Shown: in pieces, positions 40,144 through 50,600 of the stretch | Layout: every line of letters starts with the position of its first letter | Numbering within the stretch: the first letter of the stretch is position 1 | Source of the DNA: Hypsibius dujardini | Taxonomy: Eukaryota > Tardigrada > Eutardigrada > Parachela > Hypsibiidae | Direction: 5' to 3' | DNA length: 62,504 bases | NCBI GenBank assembly: GCA_001579985.1 | Contig: LRSR01014748.1 | Location: forward strand, 1 to 62,504 | Program-made: the position numbers and the translations under genes | Notes under the pieces: model-generated | Told to the model about the DNA's origin: nothing | Databases searched by the model: none | Seen by the model: the letters and a program-made list of their open reading frames with translations, nothing else

Positions 40144-42231
40144 GCTTCAACTTTAGAGCAGGAAATAATTACATAGAATGACTTAAAATCTGGGCGTTTA
40201 AAATTGAAGAGCGAAAAAGTGGGAGGATTAATTTTTGCGGTTTGGACGTGTGCTGCAAGTGTGGTGCTTGCGTGTATGTGTGTGTGTGATGAAGAAGGTC
40301 TTTGAGTGTTAGCAGACAACTCAATGGGTTTTTTCTGTCATGTGCAGTGTCGTAATCGCTGCGTCCGGAATAAAAAAACAACGACACAAGGCCTTGCTTT
40401 ATGCCACTTGGCCGGAGGATTTATTGCGTTTATAAACAACAACACCTTTTGTCGGAAGGCCCGTGCGATGCGGATTAAATCGGTTGGCTTGAATAAATTT
40501 TCTTAAAAATGGCGCTTACTATCCAAGCGAACCATATGTGTGTGAGTGTGGAGAGAAGTTGCGCAATCGGCAGCAGCGACGCAAGAGCGGAACATTTTTA
40601 GCATGCCCAAGAACAGGAACATGCGAAGGAACAGGGGAAGAATATGTGCGGAACAAAGGCAGTTACTAGGACGGAATTTGGCTTGGGAACCGCAATCGAG
40701 AAACAAGAAAACATAAGAACATAAATATAGCGATACAACATAACCAGAATGGTACAAAAAGACGAACAAAGAAGCGCACAAAAGAACATAACCAGAATGG
40801 TTTAAAATATAAGAACACGATTAGAGTAGCGAAACAATGAAACACGACAAAAAACAAAGGAAAGGACAGAAAGAGGAAGATCAGAGACTGATCAGAGAGA
40901 GGCACAGGAACAGGAACGGAAATATAAACTGGAGGGAACAAGTGCGCGATCAGGAATAACACCAGGAACAGGAGTAGGAATAGAAAAAGAAATCATCTAA
41001 AAAAGAATAAGTAAAACAGCAGGAATAAGCGGTGCTGCTTGCCGCTCTTTTGCCCCCCCCCCTCCCCCGGTGGGATCCAATGTTTTGTTAACTTCTTTCT
41101 ACTTAGAAACAGCATGAGGATGAACGAGGATATGGATGGGAATAAAAATGAGAACAATTACAGGCACACAGAGGCAAATGCGCAAACAACAATAAGAAAG
41201 TGATCGAGATGCGACAAGAACTGCCAAAGATACACCGAGAAGGTATACAGTAAGGGTATTCAAAGTTCGCATATTTGCAGCGATTATTTCGCTAATTCAA
41301 ACTCGCTAATCTCCTTGCTTTTGAAGATAAGCGAGAAAAGCAGCCAAGGAGGTCCTTTTCTCGGTTATCTGCTCGCTAATTGTGTGCATCTGTCTTGTGA
41401 GTGGTCCATGTCAGTTGAGATTAGCGAAGGGGACACAGCCTCAGGTAAGCCAGGGGGCGTGTCCTCGTATCACCGTTGCATTGGCGTGCAAAACCAGGGA
41501 GATTAGCGAGTTTGAATTAGCGAAATAGTCGCTGCAAATAAGCGAACTTTGAATACCCTTAGTATAAAAATGAGCAAGTCGAACACGTAACCTCACAGTT
41601 ACTTATTAACATTTCCATACAATACCAACTAAGAGAAAAGTCACGAACTCTCTCTAACGGGCGATGACAATCGTATTGGCGCCACGACCCCGGTGGCCTG
41701 GATGGAAAACAATGATGATTAATTGATCATCGCAATGAATGAAATCGAGTCGTTTTACAGCTTAACACTCTCACGTCGCTATAGTTTTAACGCATTGCTG
41801 ACGGCAAATGTCTTTGGTTACCCAACGATAGATACCGATATATGTTGCAAAAGAATAAAGCCGCATTATGGGAGTCTGAAGCGCAGAGCCGTTCGAGAAG
41901 CTTGATCATAAGAAAATGAATGTTCACATTCGTATATCGATCGAAAGAGGAACAACAAAGCTGTCAAGACAAGCGCGACACCTGCAAAGATCTCGAACGT
42001 TCTGGTGAGCGCACTGCGTGCCAGCATACATATGTCCGTTCAATTCAACGATATGCCATCACGTATTACGATAGACGAACGGTCCGGTCAACTACTACAT
42101 ATGTACCTAAAGCTATCCATAACTAATTTTGAACGTTCGATATTTAAAGCGCAGAAATATTATTTCATCAAACGACATTTATAATTTTAATCTAAGCAAA
42201 TTTCTACCTTGATTTCCAGTCCAGTATTAGG
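40144..42231. other. Intergenic region with one MITE, no gene seen
   Basis: Purine-rich plus strand from about 40600 to 41250 (AGGAACA-type repeats), a poly-C run at about 41054-41068 and the inverted-repeat element 41251-41561. A TATTTAAA string at about 42139 may belong to the chitin-binding gene. Confidence 0.6.
41251..41561. mobile_element. Tc1/mariner-like MITE (311 bp, 64-bp inverted ends, TA duplication)
   Basis: Left end TAAGGGTATTCAAAGTTCGC (41251 onward) and right end GCGAACTTTGAATACCCTTA (ending 41561) are inverted repeats over about 64 bases with only two mismatches seen. TA at each border fits the target duplication of Tc1/mariner transposons. The inside has no transposase. Confidence 0.88.
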
Positions 42232-42916
42232 ATGCAGGTTACGGTTATCATTCTTGTCGCCGTTTTTGGAGTGGCCCTTGCCGGGGATAAGAATGGCGAT
42301 CAGAACCCCAAGGTGTGGGATGCGTTAAAGAAGCTCCGCGGAAAGGACGCCCTGACCACCGAACAGATCCAGGATCTTTACCCAAACGCAGTGGCCGGAA
42401 AGGATTTCCCCAATAACCTCGCTATTCCCCAGCCACGAACAATCGACTGTGCTGCTGTTAAGCCAGGATTCCATGTCGATGCTAGCGATCCATCGAAGTG
42501 CCAGGTCTTCGATCGTTGTGACATCAACGGAAATTTGACCAGCTACATTTGCCCCGCCCTCACTGTAGGTGTCGCCCTATATATGTAAATGTAGAAACTG
42601 TGTCTGTCTGTGTCTGTCTGTGTCTGTGTCTCTATCTGTGCCTGTGCCTGTGCCTGTGCCTGTGTCTGTATATACGTCTGTGTTGGATCTGTGACTATCG
42701 GTCATTGTTTGTCTCAGTGTGTGTGAATACACCGAGTACTATCGCCTTCTCTTTGTCTAAATGCGAAAGTTTTGTTTTCAGCTTTTTAACCAGATCACAT
42801 TGATCTGTGACTACTTTTATAACGTCGATTGTGCTCAGTCGGCTCAATTCGCCGATTACTCCAACGGTCGTCTGTACGCCGGAGAGAAATCTATATTTTT
42901 GGATGACAGGAAATAA
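42232..42916 (+). CDS. Secreted chitin-binding protein (peritrophin-A, CBM14)
   Basis: Two exons, 42232-42564 and 42782-42916 (GT-AG), give 155 residues. The signal peptide covers residues 1-17 (MQVTVIILVAVFGVALAG). A linker with ALKKLRGKDALTTEQIQDLY precedes one CBM14 domain: TIDCAAVKPGFHVDASDPSK, C-QVFDRC, YICPALTLFNQ and ICDYFYNVDC. This has the six-cysteine peritrophin spacing, and the intron interrupts the domain after ICPALT. Proteins of this type bind cuticle or gut-lining chitin in ecdysozoans. The intron holds a short GTCT/GCCTGT repeat (42600-42670). The stop TAA (42914-42916) lies inside an AATAAA hexamer (42912-42917). An acceptor-like TTTCCAG just before the ATG suggests a 5' UTR intron. 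Confidence 0.9.
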
Positions 42917-43583
42917 AAAGCGCTAGATGCTGCCGCTGTCGCTGCTATGGGTATCAATTTCCTTGAATTGCGAGCCTATTTCTTGAATGTGATTTTTTTT
43001 GGTCTTTTATCATCCATCACATGTGCAAGTTTTTAATTATTATACTCTTAGCCAGAATATGCTGCTGTATAACTCTATGTTTGGCTCTACTCTTGTCAAA
43101 CAATACATAGAATAATATAGACTGTAAACGAAACAAATAGAAAACTCCAGACACCTCTATTGAAGTGGGTTCCCTTAAATTTTGATTATAGTGAGACTGC
43201 AAAAAAATGTTGTCTACTAAGGTAGAAGTGCTGGTACAGGGCAGACATAAAGAGCCTTTTTAAGGATGTTTCTGCTTGTTCGTTGCCCTTGGCTGTTCAC
43301 TTGCCCCTTATCAGCAAATTGCAAAGAGAAACGGTGTCGGTACTCAGTACCTGGATTATTTTTATGTTGGATCATCTTTTAGCTACAAAACCCAGCCAAA
43401 CAGACTGACGACAAAAGAACCCAGCAACCGAGGTAGCTAATATTTTTTTGTTTGAACTATTTGTACTACTGGGTACGTTTTGTTTGCTGTCGGCAGATTT
43501 TTATTTCACTTGTTAGTCCTTCATTTCACGTCTCTTTCAAAAAATTACTTTCTCTAAACGAAACTGACCCTCGCTTAGTTAAG
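42917..43583. other. Intergenic region, nothing recognised
   Basis: Unique AT-rich sequence between the chitin-binding and defensin-like genes. No repeat or exon was supported. Confidence 0.6.
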
Positions 43584-44090
43584 ATGCGATTCTCGGTAAT
43601 TATGGTAGTTTACGCGTTAGTGTTGTTCGCTGCCGTCATGGTTATCGGAACTCACGCAGGTAACGTTTCCGTCGCGTAAATGACTTATTCCAAAAAACGG
43701 CATCCTAGCTTTCTGTGCATTTCTAGGATTTAGAAAACTTTTCATCTTGAATATAACAATCTTCTTACAAAAGGTTGTAGTTCCGCAGCAGGCAAATGAA
43801 CTGACTAGTACCAATCGACAACTTTCCGACGAGAAAAGTCATCAGTGGTTTTTTCAAATGGCATTTAGTTTGATGTACATATTCTAGAATGTTCATTCAA
43901 TAACATTTTAAATTTAGTTTTCTTATCACTGTTGATTGTTCTGTTGATAGAGTAAATTGTCACTTAAATTTCAGACTGTTCCGGTACCTACTGCTCCTGG
44001 CAGTGCTCCCAGTCGGGCCAGAATATGGGGGGACGCTGCGATGGCAACGATTGCAAGTGCAACAGTATCTCCGATATGTTTCAAGCTTGA
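43584..44090 (+). CDS. CS-alpha-beta defensin-like secreted peptide, terminal exon A
   Basis: Exon 1 (43584-43659) encodes a 25-residue signal peptide (MRFSVIMVVYALVLFAAVMV) and ends in phase 1 at G|GTAACG. Exon 2 (43975-44090) starts after TTTCAG and encodes a 37-residue mature region with six cysteines in the spacing C-x4-C-x3-C-x10-C-x4-C-x1-C, then stops. That spacing is the CS-alpha-beta fold of invertebrate defensins. Total length is 63 residues. The likely role is an antimicrobial peptide. The same fold is used in some toxins, so function is not proven. A second terminal exon of equal length and phase lies downstream at 44951. Confidence 0.8.
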
Positions 44091-44400
44091 GACATGAATG
44101 GTGAATGGTCGAATGAATGTACCGGTATACTGTACTATTCTGTAGTGTATTCCGCAATCCTTTTACTGTCCTTTATACGGATGGTTCCCTAGTCTGTGTG
44201 TGTTAAACTGTATACTGTAAACATGGCAAAACAATTTGGACCGTTCTAGCGACCTGCGGGCGGGATTGCGACGATTGGGCGTTAATTTGTACTTACAAGA
44301 GACGTGAATACTTGCGGCTGTCTTTGAGTTCTTATGTGAAGAGCACTATATTTATCATTTTCTAGTTATACCGTGTTAATTGCCGGTCGCACATATACAG

Positions 44401-44645
44401 GAGCTCGTTTATATATACAGGAAGGTTCTCATAAATCGGAGCCAGGACCCCTAATGGCTGGGCCAGGAAGTGGGCAAAGTGGTAAAATGCAGCTTTCAAT
44501 ATTGAGCCCAAAATTCGGTCTTCTGTTTGTGGTCATTTCGAAACTTGTGGGGGTGTTGAAGTCAGATTCAAAGGCTCAGATTTCACCCCTGGCCCTATCA
44601 TGAAAGGTCCTGACTCCCACTTATAAAGACCTTTAACGAGACCCT
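44401..44645. mobile_element. Inverted-repeat element copy between the defensin exons
   Basis: Contains CGGAGCCAGGACCCCTAATG near the left end and GGTCCTGACTCCCACTTATA near the right end. It shares GGGCCAGGAAGTGGGCAAAG-like text with the 46859-47337 element, so it is probably a shortened member of the same family. Confidence 0.55.
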
Positions 44646-44950
44646 GCACATACAGTTAATACTAGTTTATTCCGTTTACGTTGCAAATGATACGCAATGT
44701 TTGAGTTAGGCCTACAAAGCCAGAAAGTTAAATACTTCAGGGTAACTTCTCCAGTACCCTGACAAGATTGGGGGGGGGGGGAGAATTTCCGGCCGCCAGT
44801 GAAATTAATCATCATTGCATTACTATCCTCCTACAAAAGATGCAGACTACATTGATGAAGCATTAAATAATTTTGCGGAGAAAATACATAGTATGAGTGT
44901 TATCATTTGTTTTATTAAAAAATGAGTGCATTAAATACATATCATTTTAG

Positions 44951-45066
44951 ATTGTTCCGGTACTTACTGCTCGCTGCAGTGTTCGCAGCAGGGCCAGTCG
45001 ATGGGCGGACGTTGCGAAGGCGACACGTGCAAGTGCAACGGAATCATGGAAATGAATGAGGCTTGA
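44951..45066 (+). CDS. CS-alpha-beta defensin-like terminal exon B (possible alternative exon)
   Basis: A 116-base exon after CATTTTAG, identical in length and entry phase to exon A (43975-44090). It encodes the same six-cysteine spacing and the shared DCSGTYCS...GGRC text, with a different tail, and ends in its own TGA. No signal-peptide exon was found between 44091 and 44950, so the simplest reading is alternative splicing from the exon at 43584-43659. An AATAAA at 45290-45295 follows it. It could instead be a gene duplicate that lost its first exon. Confidence 0.65.
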
Positions 45067-45289
45067 GGCTGGGTCTTGGCGTCATTCACCCTCTATTCCT
45101 CTTTGATGTGTATGTGGGTTCCTGGTTCTGCTTAATTTCTTTGTCCTCTCATTTTAGAACAAAACTGGCCTACTTTTTGAGCGTCTCAATGGACCTTATA
45201 ATAAAGGCGTTGAGCGTGACCGCTGTCCCCTTGCTAGTCATCAAGGGTACCCCGCCCAGTTATTAGGTTGCACTTGAGTACTGAGTCCG

Positions 45290-45295
45290 AATAAA
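45290..45295 (+). terminator. Polyadenylation signal downstream of defensin exon B
   Basis: AATAAA about 224 bases after the stop of exon B. No AATAAA was seen just after exon A. Confidence 0.4.
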
Positions 45296-46085
45296 TCTTC
45301 CCAACCAGCGGTGCTCTGTGTCCCTCTGTCTGGATTTCCAACTTTAACAAGAAACATTTCCGACAAGATAGAAGCAATTTTTGCCATGCCCCACGGAGCG
45401 AGTACGACAGACAACTAGCTTAACACATAATGTGCTTTTCAAGTTTAATAGTAATTGACCAATGTTAATTGAGGTTAATGCAGCCGGGCCGTTCCTCGCC
45501 GTCTGATTGGGCAGACGTCCCTCTCTATCTGACCTGCGGTCACTATTTTCTCTGTGGGCTTCCGCCCTCTCATCTCGCACTGCAGTCCATCGGACCGCGT
45601 ACTGTACATTTCAGTCTCCTCACTTTCGCTCGCGAAGATTTATTCTCCTCCTACCCGCCCTGCTGTGGCTTATTGCATTATTACCCGAAAACAATAAACA
45701 AAAAGGGGGGGGGTACCCGGATTCAATCCGAATCCGGTACTCCCAGCTCGCAACCAAGCGTTTCTGTTACGTGTTTTCGAGTTTGACCCGAGCGGCATTA
45801 ATAACATTTCTTGACTTGCAAGTCTTGAGCAAAATCATACATTTCCTGCGTATAGCTGCTGCTGACGACAAAGTATTGATCGCTTCTTGCTGGATTTACA
45901 TTATAGGTACTACGCTCAATTACCGGTATACAAGTGTAACGGCGGCTTAAGGCCGCCGACACTTTGATGATCCTTAAAAGATGCAGTTCAATGTAAGGTT
46001 TGAGGCTCTGTCTGTCAGCCATATTCCACACTGGTCAAAACCGAACGCCACGGCCAGCTCCAGGCCTGGTTCTGGCTCCAGGCGG
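45296..46085. other. Intergenic region with weak GPCR-like traces
   Basis: No intact gene. A frame at about 45507-45700 on the plus strand reads hydrophobic text (RRFILLLPALLWLIALLP) that could be a decayed membrane segment of the receptor fragment just downstream. This is weak. Confidence 0.35.
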
Positions 46086-46399
46086 AGTCTCCGCCCCACA
46101 CGAGGGTTTATGGCATACTGCTGCTGGAATTGATGATTCTTACCGTCACCGTCTGCTGATTGCCCGTCGGAGGCATAGACATCTCATAGGGAACGAATCC
46201 AGCAGCGAGTATTTGCCAGTTGGAAGACTAATCATTCACTTCCATCCTGCTGTTTATGCTGGAAGCGATGCTGGATCCGTTTGTGTTTGTGTTCTCGCTG
46301 CCGCTGTTGCGACACGCCATGGCGGACCTGCTTCGCGGCGGATGTCCTCCACAGTGGCGGCAAGCCGTTGGACGGCAAGCGACTGCGACGTCGACCTGA
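46086..46399 (+). pseudogene. Broken rhodopsin-family GPCR (TM6-TM7 region)
   Basis: One plus-strand frame ending at TGA 46397-46399 reads TM6-like RVYGILLLELMILTVTVC, then a stop where a Trp is expected, then LPVGGI. This is the CWxP signature of TM6 with TGG changed to TGA (46157). The same frame continues through two more stops (TAG 46187, TAA 46229) into TM7-like SFTSILLFMLEAMLDPFVFV and FSLPLLRHAM. DPFVF stands where NPxxY is usual. The hydrophobic spacing and loss of the CWLP tryptophan indicate a receptor pseudogene. An intron removing all three stops would also delete loop 3, so I do not favour it. TM1-TM5 are not readable with confidence. Confidence 0.6.
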
Positions 46400-47629
46400 C
46401 GGGATGAACTACCTGTGGAAAGAATCCCCTTTGATCTACATACTGAGTATCGGGGTGATTTTGTTTGTGAACGCCCTTCGCGACTGGCATGAATGTAGTC
46501 ATGAAAGGGATACTTATTTGTCATACCCTTTTTGGTGACGAATATGTGTAATCACGCCTAAATCGTGACTTGATTTCACTTTTATCTCCCATTTTTTTAT
46601 AAAGCGCAGAAACACTGTTTGCCGCACGGAATTGCACTAACCCTGCATTTTTCAGAACAAAGTTTTAAGATAGTTTTAAGAAATATGTGCATCTCTCGAC
46701 AGTTGATTGGACTGTTAGCTGGAATCGCTCGGCAAGCACAGCCTCGCGACCATTCTTGCTAATCGGACAATTTTCGCTATTTGCGCCCGTTAGTTCATTC
46801 ATATCAGCAGTGTTCGTTCCTAACGGTCGCTTGCCAGGGGGTTGATTAGCAAATGCTTGTTTACGGTCCTTGCAAGTCGGAACCAGGAACTCTTATGGTG
46901 GGGCCAGGAGGTGGACAAAGTGGCAAAATGAATTTTTTTCAAAATGTAATCAAAATTCGGCTATTGGACCCTGATCATTTTGAAACTTGTGGAAAAGTTT
47001 GGGTCTGATTTCCGAGACCCCGGGATTTCAAAACATTTTTAGAAACTTTCGATCATATTTGATGTCTGTGGAAACCCAATATAATCTTCATATTAATAAA
47101 TGGGAGGTTCAAGACATTCTTAAGGGTGGTCACAATTTTATGGAATAACTGATATTTTTGAAAAGGGTTGAGATCCAAGAGGGCTGCTAAACATCCGAAA
47201 CCCCCACAACATTTAAAATTATTAAGACCAAGAGGTTGAATTTTGAGTTTAATCTTGAAAAAAATGCAGTATGCCACTTTCCCACCTCCTGGCTCCAATC
47301 CGAGGGGTCTTTGTTCCGACTTGCAAGGACCCTAAACGAGCTCCTGCGCCTCTGTGAAGACGTGAAACACCACCCCCCTATGATGGTTGTTGATGGACGA
47401 GCCGATCACATGGATTTAAGGTACTACACCGCAATAGGGTTGGGTTTTGACATTTTTAATTACAGTAAAGGGAAGGGCCGAACTTACCGGCTTCAGCATT
47501 ACAATTATTAATATGCATCTACTGCGGGAAGTTGTAAGATCTGGCGAGCACAAGTGCTTAACGGTGACACAGTGGACAGAAAACACGATCGTTTACATGC
47601 GGCTATTCACTTCAAAAGAGATCAGGCGC
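46400..47629. other. Intergenic region with one MITE, no gene seen
   Basis: Apart from the inverted-repeat element 46859-47337 nothing was supported. An open minus-strand frame at 46254-46502 is antisense to the GPCR remnant. Confidence 0.55.
46859..47337. mobile_element. MITE with about 65-bp inverted ends (479 bp)
   Basis: The left end GTTTACGGTCCTTGCAAGTC and the right end complement GTTTAGGGTCCTTGCAAGTC agree closely. The similarity continues inward through GGAGCCAGGAGGTGGxxAAAGT. No coding capacity. A related copy lies at 44401-44645. Confidence 0.8.
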
Positions 47630-50600
47630 CTAATTGTGTCTGGGTGGGTTTTTAACCGCCAACAGCTCCCCTTCATCCGACTGATTCGTTCCGAGGAGCC
47701 AGAAGGTCATGAGGGTGCCCTTGCCCTTGACGGGAACTTCGCCGCGCAGTTCCATGTGGAAGCCTCCCAGAAAGGCCAGAATGCTTTGCGTCGTCTGGGT
47801 CATTTGAATTTTCATTGCTGAAAAATCCCAAAAGATATGCTTTGCATAAAGGGGTTTTAGTTTGTGAAATTCTCCACATCCAAAGGAATTGTACTCACGC
47901 TCTCCTGTGGATTCCATTCGTGATGCCACGTTGACGGTATCCCCGAACCTGTATGTATGTAAGATCAATGGATGTATTCTTTATGGCTACAGCTATATCT
48001 TACTCCTCCCTTGTAGTGTGCGAGGCCCAATAGAACCTTGGCTGTTTTACCCCTCCCTGTATAAATCACCAAGAGCCCAAATCGCGCCCCTGCTATTTTA
48101 CCCTTTCCATGTTATCCATCCGTCCTTCAGCCCCTCCTTTGTCCGTCTATCCCTCCGTAGTCCGTCCGTCCGTCCGTCCGACCGTCCGTTGTCGGACGGA
48201 TGGTCAAACAACGGGCAACGAACGGCCGGACAAATTATAGACGGACAACAAACAATGGGCGGACAACGGAAGGACAGACAAGGACGTATTGACGGACGAA
48301 CGGACTTCATGGGAGGGATAAAAAGCGAGGGTACTATTGGGCCCCAAAAGGGGGGGGGTAAAATAACCACTCCGATTCTTTTTTTCTACGATCGAGCCGT
48401 TCGTTTGTATCCCCCGAAAGCAAAGAAAACGGAGAAAGAAAAAAGTCGCTGGATTAACTCTTTGTAAAAAACCTTGACGAACAGTTTTGAATAACCCAAT
48501 TTAATCGATGATGCGAGTATGTGAAACTCGACCTGTGTGTTCTTTAGTTAACCGAGTGTACATTTGCTTTTTTGCAAACATTATTGCCAGCACGTTAAAA
48601 CACTGCGGCACACTTACAGGCAGTAGCGAGGCGTGGCGATTCCCACAACTCCGGCCACGCAAGGTCCTGTTTAGTTGACAGAAGATTGCATGCATCATAT
48701 GCAAACATGGTACTTGATCAACGAGACAATAATAATAATAATACGCAGCATACAAAACGAACCCGAATTGAGGCCTATTCGCAGCTGAAGAACCTTCTCG
48801 GGCATGTGACGCACTTTAAACGTCGACATTGCACTGCGGAGGGTCAGCGCTAATTTAGCGATCTCCGAAGCATGGTGCTGTCCGTTGCGTCTCGGCAGAC
48901 CGGACACAATGACGTAGCAGTCTCCAATAGTTTCCACTTTGTAAGCGTCGAATTGGAGAATAATTTCGTCAAACTGATTGGCAGAGAGAAGACAACGCGT
49001 TTTTGTAAAAAATGTCGTATCCGAAAAATATCATAGTCTAAAGCTTCTGCCCTTAGCCAATTTTGCCAGACTTCGATTGCTTAAGTCGTGACAATCTGTA
49101 GAGTTTTTACCTGGACATACAAATCGTTCATTAAGGTGACAATGTCTGTGGGACTGCTGGCCGCAGACAACGTAGTGAATTCCACGATATCACCAAAATA
49201 AATCGTCACGTTGTCGTAGAGCTCCGGTGGAATGGATTCGCCGCGTTTCAGTTGCTCTGCAATCGGCCTAAAAAATATAAGCACACAATTAATAATTAAG
49301 TCTGATGAATGTTATGTAATTTCAAAACTTGCTTCGGCAAAATAGAGTACAAAAGTTGATCCGTCTTCTTTTTTTCCTCTACGAGAGCTTGCGTTTTTTC
49401 CTCCACTGACGTCTCCAGATTTTGCGCATGCTGTTCCATGCGTTCAATCAACATATCGATGATGTTATTTTTTTCGTGCCCGCTTGATCTGAAATAGGTA
49501 ACCCTAAAATAAAAAAATACTGCCACTGAAAACGTCCAACGTGGTCATACTTTGACAGTTGTCGGAGATAACTGCGTATTTGCGCAAACTTCAACCGTTC
49601 CGCAGGACTCTCCGCCCAACACGACGTCATTATGAAGTTGATTTCTTGCGGACAGTTTGCGCCTGAAACTATCGGCCGATACGGTGGTCGCTCGCCTTTC
49701 TCCACTCTTTTGATGATATCTAAAAGCGATACGTATTGTCACACTATAACAAGACGATCAGGCAAGTTTGAAAGAGAATCCGATTTTTCGAGACAAGAGT
49801 CATCTTTCTTAGCATCCGGACATTTGGGTGGAATCCGTTCAGGAAGAAACCCATATTTACTAATCTGATGTTAACCTCAAATTTTTTAGCATTAAATGGA
49901 ATAAACAAACTCGTCGCATTTAATTGAACAAGTGTATTTGTAAACGATCGATATGAATAACGCGGTACCATATGTTATTCTCCAACGTGACATTTACATT
50001 AAGCCTAACCTTTGGTACTCAGACCCTTCAATAACCTGCAAAACACTTGATGTTGGAGCATCTTAAGCGTTTTGAGTACCCATTTAAAATGTTGGGGAGA
50101 CTAATCCGTTTTTGTTTTGCACACAATTTCTCTGTGAACCCCATATGTTGGTTCCTGAATATCGCTTTTTGTCTCATTTTAATCAGCAACTCGCGTCAAA
50201 TTGAGTTATTTGATAAGCTATAGAAAAAAAGGTACGTTGAACAGTTACCTTCGGCGTTGGTGTCATTCATGAAGTATGGTGATTCCTTCAGCACAATCTC
50301 CTGGAGAACGATAGCAAACGAAAAGGCGTCGCCCTCCTGTGAGCCTCGAAGGAATCCATTCGGTCCGGTGGATCGTAAATGCTCCGGTGCGGTCCATAAC
50401 AGCTCGTGTTTCTCCATTTTTGTCAGGCTTTCGTTGTAAAAAGAAGGTAATCCGTAATCGCCAAGTTTCATGACGAAACGTTTGTCGACCAGACAGGATT
50501 TGGATGTTAACCGTCCGTGCTGTTGCAGCACTGTGTTGTGGAGGTACATCAATCCGGCGACCACATCAGTGATGAATGACAACCGGAACGTCCAGTCCAG

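Noticed and set aside
46254-46502. Minus-strand 82-codon open frame
   Set aside because: It lies antisense to the TM7 part of the GPCR relic and has no splice or homology support.
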